A stretch of 64,000 nucleotides of DNA from Marinomonas aquiplantarum (GCF_003314975.1 NZ_QNRF01000002.1:372001-436000), one strand, 5' to 3'; numbered from the stretch's first letter, positions 1-9,291 are shown. The notes: generated by a model not told the origin, from the sequence alone. Program-made: numbers and translations.

Positions 1-339
1 TGTGATGAACAGCAACGCGCTTTGTATTTCAGTCGCGCCCCGATTCCTTGGGACCGAGATGGCTTGGCGAATGGGCAAGATCAAAGTGGCTATTTGCCTA
101 TCGATTTGCCTGTTTTGCGTCATATTGGTTTATACGTATATCGAGCGAGCTTGTTGAATAAATACGCTGAATTGCCTATGTCGCCTCTTGAGCGCTGGGA
201 AAAATTAGAACAGCTACGCTTCTTGCATCAGGGGATCAAGGTGCAAGTCGCTGTTGCGGACAGTTTGCCTTCTCATGGTGTGGATACACCGGAAGATTTG
301 GAAAAATTGCGTCACCAACTGACTCTAGAATCTCTCTAA
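1..339 (+). CDS. kdsB: 3-deoxy-manno-octulosonate cytidylyltransferase, C-terminal part
   Basis: KdsB activates the LPS sugar Kdo as CMP-Kdo in the cytoplasm, using CTP. The reading frame is open from base 1, so the 5' end lies outside the window and only about 112 residues are visible. They carry family signatures: FSRAPIPWDRDG near the start, HIGLYVYR in the middle, SPLERWEKLEQLRFL, and the GVDTPEDLEKLR tail typical of sugar nucleotidyltransferases. A hairpin follows 22 bases after the stop. Identification is firm; nothing can be said about the promoter or upstream partners. Confidence 0.93.
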   Translation, partial: CDEQQRALYFSRAPIPWDRDGLANGQDQSGYLPIDLPVLRHIGLYVYRASLLNKYAELPMSPLERWEKLEQLRFLHQGIKVQVAVADSLPSHGVDTPEDLEKLRHQLTLESL

Positions 340-361
340 ATTTCTTCTTGAAGCCTCAACA

Positions 362-384
362 TTAGGTCGAAGGAATCGACCTAA
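362..384. terminator. hairpin after kdsB, possible terminator
   Basis: A perfect 9-bp inverted repeat (TTAGGTCGA / TCGACCTAA) closes a 5-base loop 22 bases after the kdsB stop. No T-run follows, so it is either a weak terminator or an mRNA 3'-end stabiliser. The rest of the gap to position 640 is AT-rich and must hold the promoter of the next gene. I see no clear -35/-10 pair there. Confidence 0.4.
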
Positions 385-640
385 GTGCTTCTCTTGCCTA
401 TTCACTTTAATGCGCTACGCTTTGATGAGCGCGCTATGCTTTTATGAGTTCCCTCGACGTTTAAACTGTGATCCTTCAAGTTGCATAACTCATATACAAT
501 TCTTGGTGTATTTGCTCAAAATCTGCGCTTTTTGTATGGATTGTGTAAGCTATGGGTTTACTTTTCCTTCAAATGTAATATTTTCTTACTATTGTGTATC
601 TAGTTTGTATCACTTGTTTGATTTTTTGAAGGATTCGATT

Positions 641-1921
641 ATGAAAAAGCTGCTTGTTCTTTCCACGAGCTTACTAAGCACTGCTGCTATGGCAGCCATG
701 CCAGTCAACCAACCAATTGGTTCCAGTTTTACCCTGAGCAGCTCTCCTAATAAGCGTGCCTTAGCAACGGCGTTGGCGAACCCAGCCGCTCCGTTCTTGA
801 TGGTCAATGAACAAGATGATGACAATTTTCGTTTTGGTATCCTAGGCCCATTGAGTATTGGTATTGAAATGGGCGATGTCAGCGATCTGGGCGATCGTAT
901 GGAAGAAATTGAAGATATTATTGATAATTCAACTGCTGGAACGGCTGCAGGAGATGTAACAAGAGTTGAAAATATCTTAAATGAAGTAGGCGATACTGCT
1001 TATGTTAAAACATCTGTAGGTATGCAAGTGCCTTTAATGCCGGTAATTTATAAAACAGACAACAATGGCGCCTTCATGTTGGATGCCAGCATCTCTTCTG
1101 TTGCAAAAGCAAATGTATTATCTAGTGATGTGTCTGTAGATGGCGGTACTGGTAAACTAACGACTGATGCATCTTTCCAGGCTCAAACTGCTGTGGATCT
1201 TGCTCTTGGATTAGGCTACAGCCAATCTATGTGGGAAAACTCCCATGGTATGTTAGTCGGCGGTTTGAAAGCGACTATGCATAACATTTCCATGGGACGT
1301 GCACTTGTCTCCTTAGAAGATGAATCAACTGATGCAGATGACGCCATTTCAGATGCAGTTGATGAGGATGCCGTTGACTCTACTGGTGTTGGCATTGATT
1401 TAGGTATGGTTTGGGTGTCGAATAATTACCAAGTCGGTGTAACTTTTGCGAACATTAATGAGCCAGAGTTTGATGGTGTTGCAATTGATACTGCCTGTGG
1501 GTCAGAGAGTTGTGATGCAGCTCAAAGTTTGCAAAATGCTGGTAAGCTTGATGCATCTGGAAGTAAATACGTGATGGAAATGCAAACCACAGTGGATCTT
1601 GCATTATCGACATCTGGTAAGCAGTTCACTCTAGGCATGTCTTACGATACTAACCCTGTAAAAGACGCTGTGGGTGACGAATATCAGTGGGCAGCGGCTT
1701 CCTTGTCTTACTACGGCGACTCTCACTTCTTACCAGGTCTGCGAGTGGGTTACCGTCAGAATATGGCGGGTACGGAGCTAAGTTATGGTAGTTTCGGTTT
1801 GACGATCTTAAAGCGCCTAAATTTAGACGTTGCTGTGGCATTAGACACAGTGGAAGACGAAGATGGTGACGAAATGCCACGTAGTGTCTATTTTGCTTTA
1901 GGTTATGATACCGCTTTCTAA
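641..1921 (+). CDS. TraF_2-type outer-membrane beta-barrel protein, copy 1
   Basis: 426 residues. The start is the ATG at 641, preceded by GAAGGAT and followed at once by a signal peptide (MKKLLVLSTSLLSTAAMA, then AMPVNQPIGSSF). An in-frame ATG at 410 would add a long non-signal extension and is rejected. The mature N-terminus (NQPIGSS, KRALATALANPAAP) matches the PF13729 family annotated as plasmid TraF-like. There are no other conjugation genes here, so a transfer role is unlikely. Alternating hydrophobic strands and a terminal phenylalanine (YFALGYDTAF) suggest an outer-membrane barrel. A paralogue follows 100 bases downstream. Function unknown. Confidence 0.85.
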   Translation: MKKLLVLSTSLLSTAAMAAMPVNQPIGSSFTLSSSPNKRALATALANPAAPFLMVNEQDDDNFRFGILGPLSIGIEMGDVSDLGDRMEEIEDIIDNSTAGTAAGDVTRVENILNEVGDTAYVKTSVGMQVPLMPVIYKTDNNGAFMLDASISSVAKANVLSSDVSVDGGTGKLTTDASFQAQTAVDLALGLGYSQSMWENSHGMLVGGLKATMHNISMGRALVSLEDESTDADDAISDAVDEDAVDSTGVGIDLGMVWVSNNYQVGVTFANINEPEFDGVAIDTACGSESCDAAQSLQNAGKLDASGSKYVMEMQTTVDLALSTSGKQFTLGMSYDTNPVKDAVGDEYQWAAASLSYYGDSHFLPGLRVGYRQNMAGTELSYGSFGLTILKRLNLDVAVALDTVEDEDGDEMPRSVYFALGYDTAF

Positions 1922-1941
1922 ACAGTAAAGATTTTGCAAAT

Positions 1942-1975
1942 AAAGCCGATGACATAACTGTCCTCGGCTTTTTTT
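1942..1975 (+). terminator. intrinsic terminator after first TraF-like gene
   Basis: AAAGCCGA pairs with TCGGCTTT around a 14-base loop and runs into a T-tract. It lies 20 bases after the stop and separates the two paralogues transcriptionally. Confidence 0.75.
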
Positions 1976-2020
1976 GTTTGCCGGATTATTTACTGGGTTG
2001 TTTAGGGATCTTGCTCCATC

Positions 2021-3466
2021 ATGAAAAAGTATTTTGCCGTTGCTTGTTTATACCTTGCTAGTTCATCGGTTATGGCGGCCATGTATACTTACCAGCCAAT
2101 CGGTTCCAGCACTGTGTTGGGCAGTTATGGAAACCGCCACGCTTTATCGACTGCCATGGGGAACCCTGCGGCATCCTACTTAATGGCGAATTTACAAGGG
2201 TTTCGTGTTGGCTTTGCGGGGCCAATAGGCATTGGCGTTGAAGGTGGGGGCGTCGGTACCATCAATGATAAGGTCGATTCGCTGGAGGCCAGTGTCGACA
2301 CGGATTATTTGTCATCTTTGGATCTGCAAGCCATTGAGGACGGTGCGACAGACGTTTATAACAATACACCTGGTAGTAATGCCGATAAAGAGGCCGCCGC
2401 CAACGCGTATATTGTGCAAGAAATCAATGCTGCTGTGGATACTATAGAAGCCAGTTTGGCTGACGTAAGCGACGATGTGGCCACGATTGCAGACACAACC
2501 TACCTTAAGTTCGCGACTACCGTGCAAGGTCCGTTTCTCCCCATTATATATAAAACCCGTCGACGTGGCGTGTTTATGATCGATGCCAGTGCTTCCTTAG
2601 TGGGAAGGGCACAAATTTTATCAGACAGTTTTACGCTAACCGGTTTGGATGATCTACGTAATATTTCAGATGAGAATGATCTGCAAAATGTGGATTTGGA
2701 GGCCATTGAGCTTGATACTGATACCTCGCTTTACTTGAAAAGGGTCTCTAATTATAAATTCAGTATTGGCTACAGCGAAATGTATTCACGCACAACTGGC
2801 AGTGCTTTGTTGTTAGGTGGACGACTGAATTTTCATAAATTAGCCATGGATCAAAAGTTAACGGTATTGAATGACGATGGTGATTCTGATGTCTCTTATG
2901 GGGATTTCTTTATTAGCCGAGAAGATCGCTCAGATGGTATCTCGCTTGATTTAGGGGCCATCATTGCTGCGCGTTACTTGCAGTTGGGGGCCACCTTGTC
3001 CAATGTGAATGAGCCTGAATTTGATTATAAGGTAATTGGGCGCTGTACTGGCTTGTCCGGTGCTGATCTATCAGCCTGTAATGCGGCGATTGGTTTTGCT
3101 GATTCAGGTAAAATTTCTCTTAAAGAAAAATATAAAATGAAAGCCCAGCTTAATTTAAGTATGGCCTTGAAGAGTAAAGATCAAAATTTTTCCATTGCTG
3201 GTTCTTTTGATGCCAATTCGATTAAAGACCCGTTAGGTGACAAATACCAATGGGCAGCGGTTTCCATCTCTCATTACAGTGATGACTTTTTCTCTATAGG
3301 GATGAGGGCTGGTGTTCGCAAGAACATGTCTGGTAATGAGATGAGCTACTATACAGCTGGCTTGACCTTGTCACGTCGATTGGACATTGATGTGGCGTAT
3401 TCACCAGAGAACGATGATGGTGACACTGGCTTATATTTCTCCGTCGGTTACAGCTTTATGTATTAA
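2021..3466 (+). CDS. TraF_2-type outer-membrane beta-barrel protein, copy 2
   Basis: 481 residues, a tandem paralogue of the preceding gene. Both share the signal peptide and AMxxxQPIGSS start, the NRHALSTAMGNPAASYLM motif, the VNEPEFD motif, a KDPLGDKYQWAAVSISHYSDD stretch near the C-terminus and RKNMSGNEMSYY. It differs by a longer acidic, probably helical insert around residues 80-160. It ends in an aromatic residue (VGYSFMY), typical of outer-membrane barrels. A terminator upstream suggests its own promoter, and its stop overlaps the convergent fau stop by 4 bases. The substrate, if it is a channel, is unknown. Confidence 0.84.
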   Translation: MKKYFAVACLYLASSSVMAAMYTYQPIGSSTVLGSYGNRHALSTAMGNPAASYLMANLQGFRVGFAGPIGIGVEGGGVGTINDKVDSLEASVDTDYLSSLDLQAIEDGATDVYNNTPGSNADKEAAANAYIVQEINAAVDTIEASLADVSDDVATIADTTYLKFATTVQGPFLPIIYKTRRRGVFMIDASASLVGRAQILSDSFTLTGLDDLRNISDENDLQNVDLEAIELDTDTSLYLKRVSNYKFSIGYSEMYSRTTGSALLLGGRLNFHKLAMDQKLTVLNDDGDSDVSYGDFFISREDRSDGISLDLGAIIAARYLQLGATLSNVNEPEFDYKVIGRCTGLSGADLSACNAAIGFADSGKISLKEKYKMKAQLNLSMALKSKDQNFSIAGSFDANSIKDPLGDKYQWAAVSISHYSDDFFSIGMRAGVRKNMSGNEMSYYTAGLTLSRRLDIDVAYSPENDDGDTGLYFSVGYSFMY

Positions 3467-4056
3467 TCTTTTATCGTCAGATTGATGTCGATACACTGGT
3501 TTGGGCTGAGTATAGCTTGCAATGGAACATCCCAAGGTTCGATGGGCAATCGTTCAACTTGCTGGCAATCATGGGCTAAACCAATTAATAATGGTTTTTG
3601 CTCAATGCTCTTGCTGGCAAAACTCTTGTCATAGAAGCCTCCTCCCATTCCTAATCGCCCGCCATATTGGTCAAAACCAACCAGTGGCATAAAGACAATG
3701 TCGAGAGCGTCTTGTGCTTGGTATATCTCAGTCACAGGTTCGGCAATGCCAAATCGATTTTTTTGCCATTGTGTTGTTTGGTCGTAATGCGCAAAGCGTA
3801 AGGTTTCGCCTTTCACAACGGGTAAGTAGGTTTTGATGTTGCGTTGCCAGCAATATTCGCTGATGAGGTGTGGAGATATTTCACCGTCGTTCGCCAGATA
3901 CAGGGCAAGGTGTTCTACATTATTTAACCATTCAGAGTGAAGTGCTTGTTTCAGAAGCTGACTGGCGGCTTGTTGCTGTTCTTGTTCTGTTAGTAGACGT
4001 CTGGCGTGACGTAAGGTTTTGCGTAGACTATGACGATCGAGAGGAGGTTGGATCAT
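3463..4056 (-). CDS. fau: 5-formyltetrahydrofolate cyclo-ligase
   Basis: Converts 5-formyl-THF to 5,10-methenyl-THF with ATP, recovering stored folate. 197 residues when started at the ATG at 4056 (MIQPPLDRHSLRKTLRHARR), which fits the family. An in-frame ATG at 4197 exists, but the extra 47 codons lie inside the 6S RNA gene and carry no family sequence. Evidence is the basic N-terminal RKTLRHARR segment, YLPVVKGETLRF, and the C-terminal GRLGMGGGFYDKSF nucleotide-binding loop. It lies directly downstream of ssrS, the usual gammaproteobacterial order. Confidence 0.92.
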   Translation of the reverse strand: MIQPPLDRHSLRKTLRHARRLLTEQEQQQAASQLLKQALHSEWLNNVEHLALYLANDGEISPHLISEYCWQRNIKTYLPVVKGETLRFAHYDQTTQWQKNRFGIAEPVTEIYQAQDALDIVFMPLVGFDQYGGRLGMGGGFYDKSFASKSIEQKPLLIGLAHDCQQVERLPIEPWDVPLQAILSPNQCIDINLTIKD

Positions 4057-4061
4057 GAAAA

Positions 4062-4240
4062 GGGTTTCCCAAGTTGCCGTTTCGACTATTGGCCTTGAAC
4101 CCAGTGGTTCAAGGTGGAAAAAGCTGTGACTCTTTAGGCTTTCCGACGCACGGACATGCACACCAAACCAGCAGGCCTTTTCCGGGGTATTACTCATAGG
4201 CTCAAGGGCGTTAAGCCGCTACGTACAACCCAGGAAACGA
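4062..4240 (-). ncRNA. ssrS: 6S RNA
   Basis: 6S RNA binds sigma70 RNA polymerase holoenzyme and represses transcription in stationary phase. On the minus strand I read CCCTTGAGCC, then GCATGTCCGTGCGTC, AGCCTAAAGAG, and CACCTTGAACC with its partner GGGTTCAAGG, all in the order and spacing of E. coli 6S RNA. The ends form a 13-bp closing stem, GTTTCCTGGGTTG (4226-4238) against CAACTTGGGAAAC (4064-4076), with a few G-U pairs. It sits between zapA and fau as in other gammaproteobacteria. Ends are inferred from the stem and the promoter; mature termini are not visible. Confidence 0.92.
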
Positions 4241-4244
4241 GTGA

Positions 4245-4250
4245 AGTATA
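4245..4250 (-). promoter_or_regulatory. -10 element of ssrS promoter
   Basis: TATACT on the minus strand ends 6 bases before the first base of the 6S closing stem, placing transcription start near 4238. The -35 region is poor. Confidence 0.6.
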
Positions 4251-4368
4251 GAGTAACTGCAGCTAAAAATCACGGATGAAACTTTTTCATTTCCTTCCCT
4301 GTATGAAGAAAATTCGTTTTTATCCCTTGCACCTTGTTGAATCGTGTACAGATTGAACAGGTCTGTGT

Positions 4369-4668
4369 TTATTCGTTAACCAGTTTTGTTTCGTGTGTCA
4401 GTGCCGCATCTAGCTGAGAGGTCAACTCTCGCAGTTGTTGCTCGTTTGAGCGAGCAAATTTTCGCCCAGATAGCATATCGTGAGTAATGTTCAATGCCGC
4501 GAGGACGGCAATTTTTTCAAGCCCGACGATTTTACCGCTGGCTTTGATCTCACGCATTTGAGTATCCAAATATTCCGCGGATTCTTTCAATTCCGCTTCG
4601 TGCCCTTTCGGACAATGTATGTTGTAAGTTTGTCCCAGTATTGCGACTGAAACGGTTGGCTTATCCAT
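4369..4668 (-). CDS. zapA: cell division protein ZapA
   Basis: 99 residues from the ATG at 4668, which has GGAG just upstream. A longer in-frame ATG at 4788 would run into the prfB promoter and adds no family sequence. ZapA bundles FtsZ filaments at the division ring. The N-terminal beta-rich part (TVSVAILGQTYNIHCP) and the following helix (EYLDTQMREIKASG...IAVLAALNITHDML) match the family, and the C-terminus is a predicted coiled coil. It precedes ssrS-fau on the same strand and is divergent from prfB. Confidence 0.92.
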   Translation of the reverse strand: MDKPTVSVAILGQTYNIHCPKGHEAELKESAEYLDTQMREIKASGKIVGLEKIAVLAALNITHDMLSGRKFARSNEQQLRELTSQLDAALTHETKLVNE

Positions 4669-4812
4669 ATAGACTCCATTTGATAGCAAGGCCCACAAAA
4701 AATGGTCAGTTTTTCCATCATTGAGTAGCGAATGGCATTTTATGCTGCGAGTAAATTCGTTACAATTCCGAATTAATTTTATCCACACTGTTTATAGCAA
4801 ATTGACGCCAAT

Positions 4813-5908
4813 ATGGAAATAAACCCGATACTTTCGCAAATAAAAGATCTATCCGAACGCGCTCTTACCCTTCGGGGGTATCTTTGACTACGATGCAAAG
4901 AAAGAACGCTTAGAAGAAGTAAACCGAGAATTAGAAGATTCTAATGTCTGGAACGATCCAGATTACGCACAAAAACTAGGCAAAGAGCGTTCTGCGCTTG
5001 AAGCGGTTGTCGATACCTTAGATGGTATGGACAACGGTCTGGCTGATGCCAAAGAGCTACTTGATATCTCTGTTGAAGAAAGTGATGAAGACTCTGTCGA
5101 AGCGGTTCAGCTTGAACTTGATGAGTTGGAAGCCTTGTTGGCTAAACTGGAATTCCGTCGCATGTTCTCGAAAGAGATGGACGAAAACAGTGCCTTCTTA
5201 GACATTCAGTCTGGTTCTGGTGGTACTGAAGCGCAAGACTGGGCCAATATTCTATTACGCATGTATTTGCGTTGGGGTGAGGATAAGGGCTTTAAAGTCG
5301 ATTTGGTGGAAGTATCTGCCGGTGAAGTCGCTGGTATTAAATCGGCGACCATTCGTTTTGAAGGTGAGTATGCGTTTGGTTGGTTGAGAACCGAAACGGG
5401 TGTCCATCGTTTGGTGCGTAAATCGCCATTTGACTCAGGCAATCGTCGTCATACGTCATTTGCATCCGTATTTGTGTCTCCTGAAATTGACGACAACGTT
5501 GAAATTGATATTAATCCTGCGGACTTGCGTACTGATACGTATCGCTCTTCGGGAGCGGGTGGACAGCACGTTAATACAACAGACTCTGCGGTGCGTATTA
5601 CGCACATACCGAGTGGTATTGTTGTGCAATGTCAGAACCAGCGTTCACAGCACGCTAACCGTGATTTTGCGATGAAACAGCTGCGTGCCAAGTTGTATGA
5701 ATTGGAAATGATGAAGCGAACAGAAGCGGCACAAGCCGTGGAAGACAGCAAATCGGACATTGGTTGGGGGAGTCAGATTCGTTCTTACGTACTGGACTCT
5801 TCTCGTATTAAAGATTTGCGGACTGGCGTGGAAAGCTCCAATACAGGAGCGGTGTTGGATGGTAATTTAGATCAATTTATCGTCGCAAGTTTAAAACAAG
5901 GCCTGTAA
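4813..5908 (+). CDS. prfB: peptide chain release factor 2, programmed +1 frameshift
   Basis: RF2 reads UGA and UAA stop codons and triggers peptide release. The gene is in two frames: codons 4813-4884 ([17 protein letters not shown]...) end at an in-frame TGA at 4885, and the main frame resumes at GAC 4886, giving 364 residues. Evidence for RF2 is the catalytic GGQ loop ([17 protein letters not shown]) and the central [13 protein letters not shown] region. The SPF tripeptide that reads UGA is at RKSPFDS. lysS follows 48 bases downstream, the usual prfB-lysS operon. A caller that ignores frameshifting would begin the gene internally at 5027. Confidence 0.97.
4873..4889 (+). promoter_or_regulatory. 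RF2 autoregulatory frameshift site
   Basis: CGGGGGTATCTTTGACTA contains the Shine-Dalgarno-like GGGGG, the slippery CTT codon and the TGA stop followed by C, essentially as in E. coli prfB. When RF2 is scarce, ribosomes slip +1 at CTT and complete the protein; when RF2 is abundant they stop at TGA (4885-4887). Confidence 0.95.
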
Positions 5909-5956
5909 AGCGCCATTCCTTATTTTAGAAAAGATTAAAGAGTAGATACCAATATC

Positions 5957-7456
5957 ATGGCAAACGACAACACAGAAACAAGTTTACAATCAGAAGATAA
6001 CCGTCTTGTGGCGGAGCGTCGTGGCAAATTAGCGGCGATTCGTGAACAACGTAATGCTTTTCCAAATCAATTCCGTCGTGATGCTTATGCTGCGGATTTA
6101 CAAGCAGAATTTGGTGAGTTAGAAAAAGCGGAACTGGAAGAGAAAGATCATAAGGTCAGTATTGCGGGACGTATCGTACGTAACCGTGGTGCTTTCATGT
6201 TGCTACAAGACATGTCAGGCCAGATTCAAGCTTACATTAATCGTAAAGCGCTGAGCCCTGAGTTATTGGCTGAGCAAAAAACATGGGATTTGGGTGACAT
6301 CATTGGTGTGACTGGGCCAGTGCATAAATCTGGTAAAGGTGACTTGTACATTGATATGCAAGAAGCGCAATTATTGACCAAATCCTTGCGTCCTCTTCCT
6401 GATAAGCACCATGGTTTGTCTGACATGGAAATGCGTTACCGTCAGCGTTACGTGGACTTGATTGTGAATGAAGAGTCTCGTGATACTTTCCAGATTCGCT
6501 CTAAAATCATTTCTACAATTCGTCGCTTCCTAGAAGATCGTCGTTTCATGGAAGTTGAAACGCCTATGTTGCAGACCATTCCTGGTGGCGCTACAGCACG
6601 TCCATTTGTTACACATCACAATGCCATGGACATGAGCATGTATTTGCGTATCGCACCAGAGCTTTACTTGAAGCGCTTGGTTGTTGGTGGTTTTGAGCGT
6701 GTTTTCGAGATCAACCGTAACTTCCGTAATGAAGGGACATCGACTCGACACAACCCTGAATTCACTATGATCGAATTCTACCAAGCTTATGCGGATTACA
6801 AAGATCTGATGGATCTGACCGAAGCTATGTTACGTGATGTGGCTGAGAAGGTGTTGAACACTACGACGGTCACTTACCAAGGTTCTGAATATGACTTTGG
6901 CGCACCATTTGTTCGCATGACGATGTTGGAGTCCATCTTACATTACAACCCAGATTTGACGGAAGATGACCTTAGCACCCTAGAAAAAGCCACCGAAGTA
7001 GCGAAGAAGCTGAAAATCGATGTTAAGCCAATTTGGGGCTTGGGTAAGCTTTGGACTGAAATCTTTGAAGAAACGGCTGAACATAAGTTAGATCAACCGA
7101 CTTTCATCACCGAGTATCCTGCTGAAGTATCACCGTTGGCACGTCGTAATGACGAGAATGATTTTATTACTGATCGTTTTGAGTTCTTTGTTGGTGGTCG
7201 TGAAATTGCAAACGGTTTCTCGGAGTTAAATGATCCAGAAGACCAAGCGGAACGTTTTAAGCGTCAAGTAGCAGAAAAAGATGCGGGTGACGACGAAGCT
7301 ATGCATTATGACGCCGATTACATTAACGCATTGGAATACGGCTTGCCGCCAACCGCAGGTGAGGGGATTGGTATCGACCGTTTGGTTATGCTATTCACTG
7401 ATGCACCTTCGATTCGCGATGTGCTTTTGTTCCCTCATATGAAGCCTCAGGACTGA
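5957..7456 (+). CDS. lysS: lysyl-tRNA synthetase, class II
   Basis: 499 residues, the normal length. It charges tRNA-Lys. An N-terminal OB-fold anticodon-binding domain (about 60-170, [19 protein letters not shown]) is followed by the class II core: motif 1 around [17 protein letters not shown], motif 2 [18 protein letters not shown], and motif 3 [13 protein letters not shown] near the end. It lies 48 bases after prfB with no terminator between them, so they are probably co-transcribed; a hairpin terminator follows it. Confidence 0.97.
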   Translation: MANDNTETSLQSEDNRLVAERRGKLAAIREQRNAFPNQFRRDAYAADLQAEFGELEKAELEEKDHKVSIAGRIVRNRGAFMLLQDMSGQIQAYINRKALSPELLAEQKTWDLGDIIGVTGPVHKSGKGDLYIDMQEAQLLTKSLRPLPDKHHGLSDMEMRYRQRYVDLIVNEESRDTFQIRSKIISTIRRFLEDRRFMEVETPMLQTIPGGATARPFVTHHNAMDMSMYLRIAPELYLKRLVVGGFERVFEINRNFRNEGTSTRHNPEFTMIEFYQAYADYKDLMDLTEAMLRDVAEKVLNTTTVTYQGSEYDFGAPFVRMTMLESILHYNPDLTEDDLSTLEKATEVAKKLKIDVKPIWGLGKLWTEIFEETAEHKLDQPTFITEYPAEVSPLARRNDENDFITDRFEFFVGGREIANGFSELNDPEDQAERFKRQVAEKDAGDDEAMHYDADYINALEYGLPPTAGEGIGIDRLVMLFTDAPSIRDVLLFPHMKPQD

Positions 7457-7495
7457 TCCTAGGCCGGATATAGTCACTGATAAATCGTTTTGTGT

Positions 7496-7528
7496 ATAAG
7501 GCCTCAATTGAGGCCTTATTTTGTTTTT
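7496..7528 (+). terminator. intrinsic terminator of prfB-lysS
   Basis: ATAAGGCCTC and GAGGCCTTAT form a 10-bp perfect stem around AATT, followed by a T-rich run (TTTGTTTTT). It lies 39 bases after the lysS stop. Confidence 0.85.
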
Positions 7529-7565
7529 ACACTCTATTTTTGAATGAAGTACCACGGAGCATTCC

Positions 7566-8624
7566 ATGAGTCGTTTTTGGACCGATAAAATCGCATCACT
7601 TGATCCTTATGTACCAGGTGAACAGCCGCAAGATAAGCAATACATTAAGCTCAATACCAATGAGAGCCCTTATTCGCCTTCGCCAAAGGCATTGCAAGCA
7701 ATGGCAGCAGAGGTCTCGGAAAGTTTGCGTTTGTATCCTGATCCTTATGCTATGGTGCTAAAAACGGCTTTGGCGAATCAATATCAATTGAATACCAATC
7801 AGGTGTTTGTCGGTAATGGTTCTGATGAAGTGTTGGCGTTGGCTTTTATGGGGTATTTTACCAATGGTAAACCGTTGGCTTTTGCGGACATCACGTACAG
7901 CTTTTATAAGGTTTACGCTGGTCTTTATGGGATTACGCCTAAGCTAATTCCTTTGACCGATGAATTTGATATAGTCGCTGCGGACTATCAGCATTTAGAT
8001 GTCTCGGGTGTGGTTGTAACCAATCCTAACGCGCCAACCGGAAAAGCTCTCCCGCTTGCAGACATTGAAGCCATTTTGCAATCTAACCCAGACGTTGTGG
8101 TACTGGTGGACGAAGCGTATGTGGACTTTGGCGCACAAAGTGCGGTGACTTTGGTCAATCAATACCCGAACTTATTGGTGGTGCAAACCTTGTCTAAGTC
8201 ACGTGCGTTGGCGGGTATTCGCGTCGGTTATGCTTTTGGTCACCCAGATTTAATTGAAGGTTTGGAGCGTTTAAAGAATTCATTTAACTCCTACCCAATT
8301 GATCGCATTGCACTGGCAGGAGCGACGGCCGCGGTAAAAGATGCGACTTATTTACAGCATATCTGTGATAAAACCATTGCGACGCGTGAAACAACAGTTA
8401 AAGCGCTGACTCAATTGGGTTATGAATTATTACCTTCAGCAACTAACTTTGTTTTTGCGACTCACCCAGAAAAGTCGGCTGAAGATGTCTATTTGAAATT
8501 GAAAGAACAAGGCATATTGGTGCGTTATTTTGGAAATAAGCCTCGTATCGGAAATTATTTGCGCATTACGATTGGCACCGATGAGGAAATGCAGGCATTG
8601 GTGAGTGCGTTAAAAGCGTTATAA
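7566..8624 (+). CDS. hisC: histidinol-phosphate aminotransferase
   Basis: 352 residues, fold-type I PLP aminotransferase that makes histidinol phosphate in histidine synthesis. Evidence: N-terminal LNTNESPYSPSP, NPNAPTGKALP, the DEAYVDF motif, and the PLP-lysine segment QTLSKSRALAGIRVGYAFG. The C-terminal RIGNYLRITIGT is also typical. It is not beside other his genes; a lone hisC-type gene with its own leader is common in this group and some such enzymes also act on aromatic substrates. ATG at 7566 follows ACGGAGCATTCC. Confidence 0.9.
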   Translation: MSRFWTDKIASLDPYVPGEQPQDKQYIKLNTNESPYSPSPKALQAMAAEVSESLRLYPDPYAMVLKTALANQYQLNTNQVFVGNGSDEVLALAFMGYFTNGKPLAFADITYSFYKVYAGLYGITPKLIPLTDEFDIVAADYQHLDVSGVVVTNPNAPTGKALPLADIEAILQSNPDVVVLVDEAYVDFGAQSAVTLVNQYPNLLVVQTLSKSRALAGIRVGYAFGHPDLIEGLERLKNSFNSYPIDRIALAGATAAVKDATYLQHICDKTIATRETTVKALTQLGYELLPSATNFVFATHPEKSAEDVYLKLKEQGILVRYFGNKPRIGNYLRITIGTDEEMQALVSALKAL

Positions 8625-8973
8625 ATTCATTCTAATTTAATCGGGAGGAGAAAGTGGATGTCTCTTCCCGATAATAATGAAATAAAACAAGTCGGCTTGC
8701 CGGTTGAATAGAGGGAGGTGAGAAAGCACGAATAATATTCGTAATGAAATGTATCTAAATATTGCTTTAAAAAACTAAATGTGAATTAAAGTTGCAAATG
8801 CAAATTCATAGCAGTAGTATAAATTGTATTAATTTTGAACAGTTTTTAATTAAGGTATTTTTAAGTGTCTGGTAAACAAGTTTTACTGACAAATTGAATG
8901 ACCTAGATTAAGAATGTTAAGTACAAATATTAATATAATGAGAAGTAGAAGTAAGATATAGGGACGGATCACT
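8625..8973. other. 349-bp AT-rich intergenic region with hairpins
   Basis: No coding region is convincing here. An 11-bp stem at 8641-8671 (TCGGGAGGAGA / TCTCTTCCCGA, one G-U) lies 16 bases after the hisC stop and may end or protect that transcript. A 15-base palindrome, ACGAAT-AAT-ATTCGT, lies at 8728-8742. The remainder is very AT-rich and probably holds the promoter of the small membrane protein gene downstream; several TATAAT-like words occur but none pairs convincingly with a -35. Confidence 0.45.
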
Positions 8974-9291
8974 ATGAGTACTTTATCTATTTTGGCACTG
9001 GTTTCTGGAACACTTTCCATCTTTTTACCAATGGGTGGGATCTTCATCGCAATATTAAGTAGCTTAATGGCGATGATGGCATTTCGCTCTCACCCCACCA
9101 TATCCGCCATTACCTTTGGCATTAATATTATCAACGCCTCCTTTTTAAGCTCGAGTTTAGCCGCTACGGATACACGCTTTGGTGACGCTTATTTATTGTT
9201 AGTGGGATTTCATGCGGTATTGCTCTTGGCAGGAATTGTTTGGCGATTATCTCGACAAGGCTACCAAAAGAGTACACAGCGCATACTGTAA
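8974..9291 (+). CDS. small membrane protein of unknown function
   Basis: 105 residues with three probable membrane helices: about 4-24 (ILALVSGTLSIFLPMGGIFIA), an adjoining pair at 26-60, and 74-92 (LLLVGFHAVLLLAGIVW). The C-terminus is basic, suggesting a cytoplasmic end. GGGACGG lies 9 bases before the ATG. It stands alone between a long AT-rich leader and a terminator shared with proV. I recognise no family. Confidence 0.65.
   Translation: MSTLSILALVSGTLSIFLPMGGIFIAILSSLMAMMAFRSHPTISAITFGINIINASFLSSSLAATDTRFGDAYLLLVGFHAVLLLAGIVWRLSRQGYQKSTQRIL

Noticed and set aside
362-400. Degenerate copy of the structured element after kdsB
   Set aside because: Shares only TAAGTG and CTCTTGCC with the core, at different spacing, and its stem has a different sequence.
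410-640. N-terminal extension of the first TraF-like gene
   Set aside because: It is Cys/Phe-rich and would bury the signal peptide that starts at 641.
4669-4788. N-terminal extension of zapA
   Set aside because: The ATG at 4668 has a good ribosome binding site and the family start; the extension matches nothing and crowds the prfB promoter.
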